DNA from: Tannockella sp964369175
GTDB lineage: Bacteria > Bacillota_I > Bacilli_A > Erysipelotrichales > Coprobacillaceae
DNA length: 64,000 nt
Direction: 5' to 3'
Assembly (NCBI GenBank): GCA_964369175.1
Contig: CAYJEM010000004.1
Span: 1-64,000, forward strand
This document shows, one piece after another, positions 53,067-62,140 of the stretch (position 1 is the stretch's first letter; each line of letters starts with the position of its first letter). Under the pieces are notes generated by a model. That model was not told the origin of the DNA. It worked only from the letters and a program-made list of their open reading frames with translations, and ran no database searches. A program made the translations under genes and the position numbers.

Positions 53067-53847
53067 TACTTACCTCTCCATTCTTTGATACTAATACATA
53101 ATTATTTGGTAACTCTTCTTCATGCAACTGTTCATCCACATTTGATATTACTGCATCAAATTCATCACTACTAATAAAACTACAAAAACCTTTTACCTTA
53201 CTTTTTGAAGAATCAATTAATAGATACTTCTTTAATGCTTGTTGCATAGCTTTTTGTTTAACTGCCATTGTGTCCATTTCAACAGTATACACAAGTCGTT
53301 TATGTAAATCAACTCCTGTACAACTAATAAAGGCATAATCAAAGTTAAATCGTTCTAATTGATTTAACGCCATTGGTCCAACTGCCATACTATACTCTGG
53401 TATATATTTCCCACCAATTGAAAATAATTCAATATTTGGCGGAATATCCATTTGTGTAATTAAAGCACTATGAGTTACTACTTTAACTCTTTTATTATTA
53501 AGATAATGCATCATTTTAACAATACTTGTACCACCATCTAAAAAGATACAATCCCCATCTTTAACATAAGATGCTGCCTTTTTACATACAATATCCTTTT
53601 CGTATGTAGATATATTTTCACGATTACTCATTTTCAACTCATTTGTTTTTGATAAAATCGAATCCTGATTTATACTTTTTGCTCCCCCATGAACACGAAT
53701 TAGTAATCCTGACTTTTCCAATTCTTCACAATCACGACGAATTGTTGTTTGTGTTACTTCTAAAACATCTGCTAAATCTTTTGTAGATTGAAACCCCTTT
53801 TCATTAGTCATCGCTACAATTCTAGAAAATCTTTCACTCGCTATCAT
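53059..53847 (-). CDS. DeoR-family transcriptional regulator
   Basis: A 262-residue repressor: N-terminal helix-turn-helix (ERFSRIVAMTNEKGFQSTKDLADVLEVTQTTIRRDCEELEKSGLLIRVHGGA, 5-55) and a C-terminal sugar-phosphate sensor domain of the DeoRC type (DCIFLDGGTSIVKMMHYL, with DFAFIS-like IS and SKVKGF). These regulators bind sugar-phosphate inducers and repress carbohydrate genes. The ATG at 53845-53847 is chosen over a TTG start at 53865. It adjoins deoC copy 2, whose promoter carries 21-base-spaced repeats; the regulator's own promoter shows no clear copy. Control of deoC is inferred from this. Confidence 0.88.
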   Translation of the reverse strand: MIASERFSRIVAMTNEKGFQSTKDLADVLEVTQTTIRRDCEELEKSGLLIRVHGGAKSINQDSILSKTNELKMSNRENISTYEKDIVCKKAASYVKDGDCIFLDGGTSIVKMMHYLNNKRVKVVTHSALITQMDIPPNIELFSIGGKYIPEYSMAVGPMALNQLERFNFDYAFISCTGVDLHKRLVYTVEMDTMAVKQKAMQQALKKYLLIDSSKSKVKGFCSFISSDEFDAVISNVDEQLHEEELPNNYVLVSKNGEVSND

Positions 53848-53937
53848 TTTGATGTGTTCCCCCAATTTATTATAATATTGTGTATATTATATCATAAATA
53901 TACTAAATGTCCCTTTTTAAACATTCTTTTTGTAAAA

Positions 53938-53957
53938 AAAAGTCCTCATGGACTTTT
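53938..53957 (-). terminator. Terminator after deoC copy 2
   Basis: AAAAGTCC-TCAT-GGACTTTT forms a hairpin that ends at the deoC stop; TTTTTTTT continues on the minus strand. Copy 1 lacks it and reads on into pfp. Confidence 0.85.
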
Positions 53958-54690
53958 AATAATTATCAGTTGACACAGTATCATCAATACCTAAAACAAC
54001 TGGTACTGATTTATATCCTACTCCCATACGATCAATATTCATATCTATTAACTGTAAGAAATGTTCTCTTGTACGAATACATCCACTTCCTTTTACTTTA
54101 CACGCTCCTGCTACAACTTCTTGCATTACTTCTATAATTTCTGGTGTTGCCCCATGAGATTCAAATCCTGTTAAAAATCCAGTACTTGTTTTTACAAAAT
54201 CAACACCTACTTCTTTTGAAATTTGACACATTTTTTTAACTTGTTCTACATTTAATGCATCAGTTTCAAAAATCACTTTAAGTTCTTTTCCGTATTTATG
54301 AGCAGTTTCAACACATGCTTTTAAGTCTGCTTTTACATCTTCGTATAAACCACTACGGATTTTACCAAAGTTTGCAACTATATCAATTTCTTTTACACTA
54401 TCATATTTTGCTACTGCTTCTAATTGTTTCACTCTTGACTCTGTTGAACTTGTTCCAAAAGGGAAGTCACATACTGGACATAATGTTGTTACACTTCCTT
54501 CAACATATGGTGTACATAATTCAATATTTACTGGATTAATACAAATTGTTGCACATTTTAATGCCACTCCATCTTTTGTTAATTCAATGATTTCTTCATC
54601 AGTGAATTCTGGTTTTAATACTGAATAGTCAATATAACCTGCTAATTGTTCTACGCTCATTTCACTTGCTTTTATAATATTTGTCATCAT
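53956..54690 (-). CDS. deoC: Deoxyribose-phosphate aldolase, copy 2
   Basis: A 244-residue aldolase whose protein is identical to copy 1 (3834-4568), with the Schiff-base Lys in DFVKTSTGF near residue 165. It has the same promoter, repeat motifs and ribosome binding site. The context differs: copy 2 is followed by its own terminator and then by the DeoR-family regulator on the same strand, and the unknown gene 54761-55633 lies just upstream, whereas copy 1 reads on into pfp. Why an organism would keep two identical deoC genes is not obvious; recent duplication, gene conversion or an assembly artefact are all possible. Confidence 0.93.
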   Translation of the reverse strand: MMTNIIKASEMSVEQLAGYIDYSVLKPEFTDEEIIELTKDGVALKCATICINPVNIELCTPYVEGSVTTLCPVCDFPFGTSSTESRVKQLEAVAKYDSVKEIDIVANFGKIRSGLYEDVKADLKACVETAHKYGKELKVIFETDALNVEQVKKMCQISKEVGVDFVKTSTGFLTGFESHGATPEIIEVMQEVVAGACKVKGSGCIRTREHFLQLIDMNIDRMGVGYKSVPVVLGIDDTVSTDNY

Positions 54691-54762
54691 AAATACCTCC
54701 TACACACACTATACATCATAAATGTTCGTTTGTAAACATAAAATGTTCGTAAATGTTTGTTT
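53957..54762. repeat. 806-bp direct repeat, copy 2 (deoC plus promoter)
   Basis: Direct repeat of 3835-4640 with one visible substitution (A at 54753). Its right end lies inside the stop codon of the gene at 54761-55633 and its left end inside the deoC stop codon, so the copied block is one gene with its promoter and operators. Confidence 0.93.
54708..54762 (-). promoter_or_regulatory. deoC copy 2 promoter with operator-like repeats
   Basis: The same TTTACA (54731-54736) and TATAGT (54708-54713) with 17-base spacing as copy 1, and the same AAATGTTCGT decamers at 54720-54729 and 54741-54750, 21 bases apart. The larger palindrome of copy 1 is cut off here. A related AAATGTTTGT lies next to it at 54751-54760. 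Confidence 0.6.
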
Positions 54763-55633
54763 AAGATGGGATGTTTCTGATTTCACAATCTGTTATTACA
54801 ATATGAAGCCACTTATATATGTCTTCTAACTCTTTTAGTGAATATTTGGCAGGTATACATGCTAAATATTGATTGTCATTATGTATTTGAAAGGAAATGA
54901 GTTTAACTTTTTGATCTGAGAAATAGTTTAATAATTTTGTAGGATCTATACCTTCACCACTTAAATATTCTTTTATGAATTTTGCCTCAATTAACACACC
55001 AATAATAACCCTTGCTATAAAAGTAGCATGGTAGTAACTATCATAATAATCTTGAGAATCTTTGAAAAAGTAATAACTTTGGTACATTTTACAAAACATA
55101 TCAGGTCTCATTGCATAATAGTGGTAAGACATTGTTTCAACATAAGTATTGAGCTTTTCAGGTAATACTCTAGTTAACATTTTAATTCCCGCCTTTTCAT
55201 TATTAAACAACGCATAATTCAAGTATACATCAAATTTAAATACAACTTCTGTTGTTTCTTCTTCTTTTTGAATAGCACTTCCTTTTATAAAAAATCTTGC
55301 CATATCATCTTTAAATGAAATTAGCTCGACTTGTATTTTTTTTGGTATAAAACGATTATTCAAAATAACTATTTCACCTTTAAACTGGCTTCCAACTTTT
55401 GTATAAAATCCTTCTTTTATATCACTGGGATGAAAATTTTCAAGCATAAAATATAATCCCATTTCTTTATTGTCTTCAATATTTAAATTTGTTTTTTCAT
55501 GTAATCTAATTTGTAATCCTAGACAGTATGTACTACAACCTTCATTATTAACATTTGTAATACGCCAATATCCATGATCATATGTATAATTTTTTTTATA
55601 AGTTTCTGTCTTTAAAACCATTGTATCTTTCAT
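54761..55633 (-). CDS. Protein of unknown function
   Basis: A 290-residue soluble protein with no signal peptide or long hydrophobic helix. The N-terminal half is strand-rich (YDHGYWRITNVNNEGCSTYCLGLQIRLHEKTNL), and the C-terminal half includes a helical region with YHYYAMRPDMFCKMYQSYYFFKDSQDYYDSYYHATF, unusually rich in Tyr and Phe. Not recognised. The ATG at 55631-55633 follows GGGGGGAAAG; an earlier ATG gives six more residues. It is separated from the molybdenum enzyme operon by a terminator and is upstream of deoC copy 2. Confidence 0.65.
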   Translation of the reverse strand: MKDTMVLKTETYKKNYTYDHGYWRITNVNNEGCSTYCLGLQIRLHEKTNLNIEDNKEMGLYFMLENFHPSDIKEGFYTKVGSQFKGEIVILNNRFIPKKIQVELISFKDDMARFFIKGSAIQKEEETTEVVFKFDVYLNYALFNNEKAGIKMLTRVLPEKLNTYVETMSYHYYAMRPDMFCKMYQSYYFFKDSQDYYDSYYHATFIARVIIGVLIEAKFIKEYLSGEGIDPTKLLNYFSDQKVKLISFQIHNDNQYLACIPAKYSLKELEDIYKWLHIVITDCEIRNIPS

Positions 55634-55681
55634 AACTTTCCCCCCACACATTTAATAAATAGTATATCACAATATAACAAA

Positions 55682-55703
55682 AATCACACCATAAGGTGTG
55701 ATT
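55682..55703 (-). terminator. Terminator after the xanthine dehydrogenase operon
   Basis: AATCACACC-TTAT-GGTGTGATT with TTTTTG following on the minus strand, overlapping the end of the MocA-like gene. Confidence 0.88.
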
Positions 55704-56277
55704 AATACTTTGATATATCTTCAATATAATCAATATCTGATAACTCTTTTAAAGAATTAACTTCTACTAATAATGCATCATCTTTATACTTGTTAAAGAT
55801 AATACGTCCTCCTTGATCTTTTGTTAAAGAATCAAATTCATTAATAACTTCTTTAGAAAAACATGTTGGATTACCAAGTACTCCTTTACAAGTGAGACTT
55901 GCAACTTTCGGTTTATATTTTCTTGTTTTATTAATTAATTGCTTAATTGATTCACTCGAAATATATGGTTGGTCTCCGACCATAAACATATAATATGTTA
56001 CATCATTTTCCTTAGTTAAAGATAATGCTTCTTTAATTGTATAAGAAAGTCCTAGGTGACTATTTTTTGATTCAATAACTTTAAATCCACATTCAATAGC
56101 TCCTTTTATAATTTCATTATATGAGCTTACAACATACACAATACATTCCTTATCAACAGCTTCTTTTAAAGAATTTAATCCATGAAGATATAATGGTTTA
56201 TGATTTAATGAATACACTAATTTATTTTCTTTGAATCTTATTGAATTTCCAGATGCAAGATAATATATAACAAACAT
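55702..56277 (-). CDS. MocA/MobA-like nucleotidyltransferase (molybdenum cofactor maturation)
   Basis: A 191-residue MobA-like NTP transferase. The nucleotide loop LASGNSIRFKENKLVY (7-22) matches the LAxGxSxRFGxxKLL pattern and MVGDQPYIS (about 95) is the metal-binding GDxP site. Cytidylyltransferases of this type (MocA) convert the pyranopterin cofactor to its CMP dinucleotide form for xanthine dehydrogenase-family enzymes. Its TAATG overlap with the molybdenum subunit gene supports a maturation role for that enzyme; the nucleotide is inferred. Confidence 0.85.
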   Translation of the reverse strand: MFVIYYLASGNSIRFKENKLVYSLNHKPLYLHGLNSLKEAVDKECIVYVVSSYNEIIKGAIECGFKVIESKNSHLGLSYTIKEALSLTKENDVTYYMFMVGDQPYISSESIKQLINKTRKYKPKVASLTCKGVLGNPTCFSKEVINEFDSLTKDQGGRIIFNKYKDDALLVEVNSLKELSDIDYIEDISKY

Positions 56278-58562
56278 TATTTACTATTCATAGCAATATC
56301 TTCACCAGTAATTGGTAAAGTACGGTGCCAACATCCAGTTGCATTATAAATAGCATGTGCAAGTGCTGGACTTGGTGTATTAATTACAATTTCACCAATT
56401 GATTTAGCACCAAATGGTCCAGTTTCTTCATAACTACTTACAAAGTCAACACGGATATCTCCAGTTTCAATTCTTGTAGGCAATTTATATTGCATTAATG
56501 AATTTTCCGTTAATGTACCTTTTGGTGAGTACTGAATATTTTCATATAATGCCATCCCTATTCCTTGTACTAGCCCACCTTCAACTTGTACTCTTGCAAG
56601 ATTTGAGTTAATTACTGTACCACAATCAACAACTGCGACATAGTCAATGATTTCAATATCGCCTGTATCTTTATCAATTTCTACTTCTACCATTCCAACC
56701 ATGTATGGTGGCGGTGAAACTGGTGAAGTATGAGTTGCTGTTACTTGCAAAGGAATTGTATTACCACACATTGATTTAGTGGCTACGTCTTGAAGTGATA
56801 CCTTAATATCTGTTTTTATATCGTATATATATTGCCCATCAAACGTTAATTGTTCAACGTCTACACTGTGCATACTAGCCACAATACTACAAATATTATG
56901 AGTTAACTCTTTACAGGCTTTTTCTACTGCTTTTCCAGTGACATAAGTTGTTGATGATGCATATGAGCCAGAGTCATATGGCGATATATCAGTATCTGCA
57001 CCAAAAACAATTACATTATCCACACTACAGTTCATATGTTCACCAACCATCTGACCTAGGATAGTATCACAACCAGTACCCATGTCAGCAGCACCAATTA
57101 ATAATGTATAGAAGCCATCATCATTTACTTTTAAAGTAACTGAACCAACGTCAACATGTGAAATACCAGAACCTTGCATTGCCATAGCAACACCGGCACT
57201 ACGAATATTTCCATTTTTTTGTATTCTAGGTTTTGATCTAGTTTTCCAGTCAAATAATTCTTTTGCTTTTTCCATGCACTTATCAAGTGTACAACTAGTT
57301 GTCACTTCATTGTAGTATGCAGGCATTGTTTGCCCTTGACGAACCATGTTCTTTTCACGAATATCTACTGCATCAATATTTAATATTGATGCAAGCTCAT
57401 TTACAATACTTTCTACTGCGAAGATTCCTTGCGTTGCCCCATACCCTCGGTAAGCTCCTGATGATTGAACATTTGTATAAACAACATCATATGCAAACTT
57501 ATGTGCTTCTAAGTTATTATTATATAATGGAATTGATTTATGTCCTGATAGTCCAACAGTTGTTGGTCCATGCTCACCATAAGCACCAGTATTTGACAGT
57601 GTGTAAACATCAATCGCACGAATTGTACCATCATTGTTAGCACCAATTTTGACTGTGACTTCCATCTCATGTCTTGGTGAGGCAGCAATTTGTGACTCAA
57701 CACGACTATAAATTATTCTTGAAGGCTTTTTTGTCATCCATGTAACAAATGCTGGATACACTTCAGCTACTATTGATTGTTTAGCACCAAAACCACCACC
57801 AATACGTGGTTTTTCAACACGAACCATTGATTTAGGAATTTCTAGAGCCGTCGCTAAAATGCGACGAGCATGAAATACAATTTGTGTTGAACTTACGACA
57901 TGTAATCGTCCATAAGTATCAATTTTACAAAATGTTCTAAATGTTTCCATCATTGCTTGATTATTTGCTTTAGTATGATATGTACGTTTTAAAACCACAT
58001 CACAACTATCAAACACAGCTTCAATTTCACCATTTGTCTCACTACCTGTTGCTACTAAATTACGAGCATTATCGCTACCAACATTTGCAAGTGTTTTCCA
58101 TGATGATTCTGGGTGAATAAGTACCTCATTATCCAACGCATCATGTAAATCTAAAATAATTGGTAATTCATTATATGTAACTTTAATTAACTGCATGGCT
58201 GTATCTACTACATCTTCACTGTTACCAGCAATAATAGCAACTGCTTCGCCGTGGTGACGGATATGTTTATCAAGGATTAAGCGATCATAAGGACTAGGTT
58301 CTGGGTAAGTTTGCCCCGCCATTGTAAATCTTGACTGTGGTACATCTTTATATGTATAAATTGCCTCGATGCCTACTACCTTCGATGCATCTTCAACATC
58401 AATTGTATCAATCATACCATGAGCTATTGTACTACGTAACACTTTAACGACTAAACAATCTTCAGGCATAATATCTTCTACATATACTGGTTTTCCAAGT
58501 AATAATTGCATTGCATCTTTTTTAACAATTGGTTGATTAATATTCTTGTATGTTTTTGTCAT
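56277..58562 (-). CDS. Xanthine dehydrogenase-family protein, molybdenum-binding subunit
   Basis: A 761-residue catalytic subunit of the xanthine dehydrogenase/aldehyde oxidase family, with an N-terminal a/b hammerhead domain (KKDAMQLLLGKPVYVEDI) and long cofactor domains. Key segments are IGGGFGAKQSIVAEV (about 255), GAYRGYGATQ near residue 375, QGSGISHVDVG and the final GPFGAKSIGE with the active-site Glu. It hydroxylates purines or related heterocycles with Mo and water-derived oxygen. The ATG at 58560-58562 follows AAAGGAGAATAAGGTT, 4 bases past the Fe-S subunit gene. Xanthine or hypoxanthine is likely from the neighbouring permease. Confidence 0.92.
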   Translation of the reverse strand: MTKTYKNINQPIVKKDAMQLLLGKPVYVEDIMPEDCLVVKVLRSTIAHGMIDTIDVEDASKVVGIEAIYTYKDVPQSRFTMAGQTYPEPSPYDRLILDKHIRHHGEAVAIIAGNSEDVVDTAMQLIKVTYNELPIILDLHDALDNEVLIHPESSWKTLANVGSDNARNLVATGSETNGEIEAVFDSCDVVLKRTYHTKANNQAMMETFRTFCKIDTYGRLHVVSSTQIVFHARRILATALEIPKSMVRVEKPRIGGGFGAKQSIVAEVYPAFVTWMTKKPSRIIYSRVESQIAASPRHEMEVTVKIGANNDGTIRAIDVYTLSNTGAYGEHGPTTVGLSGHKSIPLYNNNLEAHKFAYDVVYTNVQSSGAYRGYGATQGIFAVESIVNELASILNIDAVDIREKNMVRQGQTMPAYYNEVTTSCTLDKCMEKAKELFDWKTRSKPRIQKNGNIRSAGVAMAMQGSGISHVDVGSVTLKVNDDGFYTLLIGAADMGTGCDTILGQMVGEHMNCSVDNVIVFGADTDISPYDSGSYASSTTYVTGKAVEKACKELTHNICSIVASMHSVDVEQLTFDGQYIYDIKTDIKVSLQDVATKSMCGNTIPLQVTATHTSPVSPPPYMVGMVEVEIDKDTGDIEIIDYVAVVDCGTVINSNLARVQVEGGLVQGIGMALYENIQYSPKGTLTENSLMQYKLPTRIETGDIRVDFVSSYEETGPFGAKSIGEIVINTPSPALAHAIYNATGCWHRTLPITGEDIAMNSK

Positions 58563-58566
58563 AACC

Positions 58567-59034
58567 TTATTCTCCTTTTGTTGATTGAATATATGCAATA
58601 TAGTTTTTAATTCCGCGAAGTTGTCCTGTATATCCAGAGCAACGACACAAATTCCCTGCTAAATAATCTAAAATCTCTTGATCGCTTGGATTATTATTTT
58701 CTTGTAATAATGCCATCGCATTCATAACAAATCCTGGATTACAATAACCACATTGTTCAGCCCCTTGGTTTGCAATGAATTGCACAAATCCTGTTGCTTG
58801 CTCTTGTAGTCCTTCTAATGTAGTAACATTTTTTCCATTTACTCTAGCAACTAGCATACTACATGATAACACTGGTTTATTATCTACAAAAACTGTACAT
58901 AATCCACAATTACTTGTTTCACATCCACGCTTCACACTAAAACAATCATGGTTTCTTAAAAAATCAATCAGTAGACAATCACTTGAAACATCATCAATAA
59001 TCTCTTTTCCATTTAAAATTAATTTAATTTCCAT
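58567..59034 (-). CDS. Xanthine dehydrogenase-family protein, [2Fe-2S] subunit
   Basis: A 155-residue electron-transfer subunit with two [2Fe-2S] clusters: plant-type CETSNCGLCTVFVDNKPVLSC (about 38-58) and the helical-domain QCGYCNPGFVMN (about 97) with LAGNLCRCSGYTG (about 130). It passes electrons from the molybdenum site to FAD. AAGGAGAAAGTC precedes the ATG at 59032-59034, inside the end of the FAD subunit gene (11-base overlap). The order FAD, Fe-S, Mo subunit is standard for this operon. Confidence 0.95.
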   Translation of the reverse strand: MEIKLILNGKEIIDDVSSDCLLIDFLRNHDCFSVKRGCETSNCGLCTVFVDNKPVLSCSMLVARVNGKNVTTLEGLQEQATGFVQFIANQGAEQCGYCNPGFVMNAMALLQENNNPSDQEILDYLAGNLCRCSGYTGQLRGIKNYIAYIQSTKGE

Positions 59035-59964
59035 GACTTTCTCCTTCAAATAATTTCTTTAGTTGACGAGTTGATAAAACCGATACTAATTTACGGCGAT
59101 AATCTTCGCTCCCACGATTGTTCGTTCCTACTTTAATATCTTCTACAATAGATGAAACAAATTCATCTATTGTATCAACTGTCAAATTATCTTGTTGATA
59201 CACTATTGCTTTTAATGGTCTAGCTCCTATTACAACTTTATAGCTTGCACCCATATTACTCGCACAAACGGTTAATACAGGAAAATCAGTCTTTGTATTA
59301 CGCTTTGACGTATATACTACTTCAACTGGTTTTTTTTCAATAATAATATTTACAAGTACATCTTTTACTAATGGTTTATCTAAAAACTCTTGCAAAGTCA
59401 TAATGCCTGTATTTACAAATTCTAACTTACAGTCAAGGGCAAGTAAAAAAGTAATAACATCTGAAAAACCAAACTTACCAAAAACACTTCCACCAATAGT
59501 AGCAACATTACGGAACTGAACTCCAACAATACTTTCAACTGCATGACTTGATGCATTATTAGTATATTGTTTTAATCCTTTGTGAGTCTCAAAATCACGT
59601 AGTGATGTCATTGCTCCAATAATAAATTGATTTTCTGTTTCAANNNNNNNNNNNNNNNNNNNNNNNNNNNNNNNNNNNNNNNNNNNNNNNNNNNNNNNNN
59701 NNNNNNNNNNNNNNNNNNNNNNNNNNNNNNNNNNNNNNNNNNNTCAAAATCACGTAGTGATGTCATTGCTCCAATAATAAATTGATTTTCTGTTTCAACA
59801 ACTTTGTCAATTCCAAGACCTGACATATCAATTGCGACATTGACAGAACGATTTTGCATTTTTAGCCAAATCATTCCCCCAATAATTACATTACTTCGGT
59901 CTAACGAAAGTTCATAAGCTTCTTGCATACTTTCTACACGACGATATTCTTTTATTTTTAACAA
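59024..59964 (-). CDS. Xanthine dehydrogenase-family protein, FAD-binding subunit (spans assembly gap)
   Basis: FAD-binding CoxM/XdhB-type subunit, starting at a TTG (59962-59964) with GGAGGG 8-9 bases upstream. The N-terminal part reads LKIKEYRRVESMQEAYEL...VIIGGMIWLKMQ and the C-terminal part ESIVGVQFRNVATIGGSVFGKFGFSDVITFLLALD, the FAD-binding TIGG motif. 100 Ns split it (59644-59743), but 55 bases at 59589-59643 are repeated exactly at 59744-59798. Removing one copy and the Ns gives an unbroken protein of about 261 residues, so the gene is probably intact. It transfers electrons to NAD+ or another acceptor. Confidence 0.85.
59589..59798. other. Scaffold gap with duplicated contig ends
   Basis: 100 Ns (59644-59743) are flanked by the same 55 bases on both sides (59589-59643 and 59744-59798). 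This is the mark of two overlapping contigs joined by an arbitrary gap length. True sequence here should be one copy of the 55 bases and no Ns. The coordinates after this point are therefore about 155 bases too large. Confidence 0.93.
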
Positions 59965-59967
59965 GGT

Positions 59968-61374
59968 TTATCCCTCCTTTTTTATTTCATCCTTTGGCAA
60001 GCAAATATTTAAGATGATTGCAACTAATGCTGCTGGTACAATTCCTGAACCTCCAAAAATAGTACGTACAGTTTCAGGTAATTGTGTTAAAATAGCTGGG
60101 TTTGCTCCTAACCCATAACCAAGCCCTAATGCTACTGATACAATTGTCATATTACGTCCGTTAATTGGTTCTTTTGTAATTAATTGAATCCCACTAATTA
60201 CAATTGAAGAGAACATAATTACAGCTGCTCCACCTAATACTGATTGAGGCATAATTGAAATGATTGCAGCTAATTTTGGGAAAAGTCCACAAAAAATCAA
60301 GAAAATTGCTCCGCATGATAATGCAAAACGATTTACGATTTTAGTAAGTGTAACTAACCCAACATTTTGACTAAAAGATGTATTTGGTAATACTCCAAAT
60401 AATGCTGCAAATGATGAACCAACACCATCACAAATAACTCCACCTGCTAATTCTTTATCCGTTGCATCACGGTTCATACCACCTTCAACAACTCCTGAAA
60501 TATCTCCAACTGTTTCAACAGCAGTAACAATAAACATAATAATTACTGGTACAATTGCGCGCACATCAAACACTGGCATTACTGGTAAAAATTGTGGTAG
60601 TGCAAACCAACTTGCATCAGCTACTTTTTGCCAATTTAGTGCCCATGACTTAGTATACTCAACACCATCTAACATAAACGTTGTTTCTAAAAACATTGGC
60701 ATAATTGATACTAATACATATCCAAAAATAATTCCAATTAAGATACATGAATAACTTGCCATTCCTTTAAAGAAATGTTTAAATACTAAAATTACTGTAA
60801 GTACTGCAAGACCAACAAATAAGTTTTCAATTGAACCATAATCTTTGGCACTTGAACCACCACCAAATGTAGCAACCCCAACACCGATTAATGAAAGACC
60901 AATTGATAGTACAACTGTTCCAGTTACTACTGATGGGAAAAACTTACGTAATGGTTTTAATAGAAAACCAAAGAATGTTTCAAATATACCACCAATGATT
61001 GAAGCTCCCATGATTGCACCATATCCAAGGATTCCACCACCCATAATAGTGGCAACACTCTGGAAAATCCCAATAAACCCTGAACTAGTACCCATAATAA
61101 TTGGCACTTTACCACCAATAGGTCCAATTGCATATAACTGCACTAATGTAACAATACCAGCGATTAACATGGCATTTTGTAATAAAGATACTTGTACTGC
61201 TAAAAATGCTTCAGCATCTCCTAAGCTTGCACAAGTTCCTGTAATAATTAAAATTGGCGTTAAGTTTCCAACAAACATCGCAAGTACGTGTTGTAATCCT
61301 AATGGGATTGCAACTTTTAATGGTAATTTACCCTCGAATTCATATGGTGATGAATATTTACTATTTTTTTTCAT
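59968..61374 (-). CDS. Xanthine/uracil permease (NCS2/NAT family)
   Basis: A 468-residue membrane protein with about 12-14 helices, of the nucleobase-cation symporter 2 family. It has LKVAIPLGLQHVLAMFVGNLTPILIITG at the start, the substrate-site region with VETVGDISGVVEGGMNRDATDKEL (about 285) and the NAT signature SQNVGLVTLTKIVNRFAL (about 325). Purine (xanthine) uptake fits the dehydrogenase genes downstream, although uracil transporters share these motifs. AAGGAATT precedes the ATG and the start overlaps the end of the ABC ATPase gene by 14 bases. Confidence 0.9.
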   Translation of the reverse strand: MKKNSKYSSPYEFEGKLPLKVAIPLGLQHVLAMFVGNLTPILIITGTCASLGDAEAFLAVQVSLLQNAMLIAGIVTLVQLYAIGPIGGKVPIIMGTSSGFIGIFQSVATIMGGGILGYGAIMGASIIGGIFETFFGFLLKPLRKFFPSVVTGTVVLSIGLSLIGVGVATFGGGSSAKDYGSIENLFVGLAVLTVILVFKHFFKGMASYSCILIGIIFGYVLVSIMPMFLETTFMLDGVEYTKSWALNWQKVADASWFALPQFLPVMPVFDVRAIVPVIIMFIVTAVETVGDISGVVEGGMNRDATDKELAGGVICDGVGSSFAALFGVLPNTSFSQNVGLVTLTKIVNRFALSCGAIFLIFCGLFPKLAAIISIMPQSVLGGAAVIMFSSIVISGIQLITKEPINGRNMTIVSVALGLGYGLGANPAILTQLPETVRTIFGGSGIVPAALVAIILNICLPKDEIKKEG

Positions 61375-62140
61375 AATTCCTTAAACTGCTATAATATAGC
61401 CCTTTCTCTTTGTCTTTATATAAGGATAACTGTGGATATATTGTTTGTAACTTCTTTTCAATATTTTCTACATTTTCACCTTTTTTTATTTTTTCAATAA
61501 TACGACCTTGATCAAATATGAATATTTCATCAAAATATTCCAATGCAAGCATTGGATCATGTAAAACAACAATCCCTATTTTCTTTTGTTGTTTTACCAT
61601 TGATACTAATTTACAATATAAAGCATGTTTATTCATGTAATCTAAACTACTATCAGGTTCATCTAATAACATTATTGGTGTTTCTTGATGGAACACACGT
61701 GCTAGTTGTACTAATTGTTGTTGTCCTTTTGATAATTTATGATACTGGCTATCTAAAAGTTCTACAATTGATAAATCTTCTAACCATTCATAGTTTAGAG
61801 ATACTGGTTTATCAAAAAAGCGATTTTGATATGGATATTTACCCATCTCAATAATTTCTTTTACAAGTAACCCTTCTAAACTATCAAAGCTTTGTGTCAA
61901 CATAGAAATCTTTTTTGCTCTTGCTTTAATTGACAAATCAAATAAATTTATTCCATCAACTAATACACTTCCTCTACATCTTTCAATATTTTTCATCAAC
62001 GCTTTTAATAAAGTACTCTTGCCACTACCATTTTTCCCGATAATTGCTATCATTGATGATTCCTTAACTTCAAAATTAACATCAAGGACAATATCTTCGT
62101 GATAACCAGCAAAAATTTCATTAGCAATAAACCTTGCCAT
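61361..62140 (-). CDS. FecCD-type ABC importer, ATP-binding protein
   Basis: A 259-residue ABC ATPase of the siderophore/B12/metal-chelate type. Walker A is AIIGKNGSGKSTLLKAL (about 32-48), the signature LSKGQQQLVQLARVF (about 135), Walker B IMLLDEPDSSLDY and the switch His is in VVLHDPMLALEYFDEI. The signature is LSKGQ in place of LSGGQ. Coupled to the permease by TAATG. In this operon the load could be molybdate (MolB/MolC-like) or an iron chelate; this is not decided by the ATPase. Confidence 0.88.
   Translation of the reverse strand: MARFIANEIFAGYHEDIVLDVNFEVKESSMIAIIGKNGSGKSTLLKALMKNIERCRGSVLVDGINLFDLSIKARAKKISMLTQSFDSLEGLLVKEIIEMGKYPYQNRFFDKPVSLNYEWLEDLSIVELLDSQYHKLSKGQQQLVQLARVFHQETPIMLLDEPDSSLDYMNKHALYCKLVSMVKQQKKIGIVVLHDPMLALEYFDEIFIFDQGRIIEKIKKGENVENIEKKLQTIYPQLSLYKDKEKGLYYSSLRNYEKK

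Noticed and set aside
54591..54762. Transposon or integron origin for the deoC duplication
   Set aside because: No transposase, inverted terminal repeat, target-site duplication or attachment-like sequence was seen at either end of either copy.
59608..59964. A second short open frame reading through the Ns with a different ending
   Set aside because: It crosses the scaffold gap and leaves the true frame on the far side; the overlapping 55-base ends show the real gene is continuous.
60845..61384. Plus-strand open frame of 179 codons opposite the nucleobase permease
   Set aside because: Antisense of a well supported permease; Pro/Ile-rich translation and no ribosome binding site.
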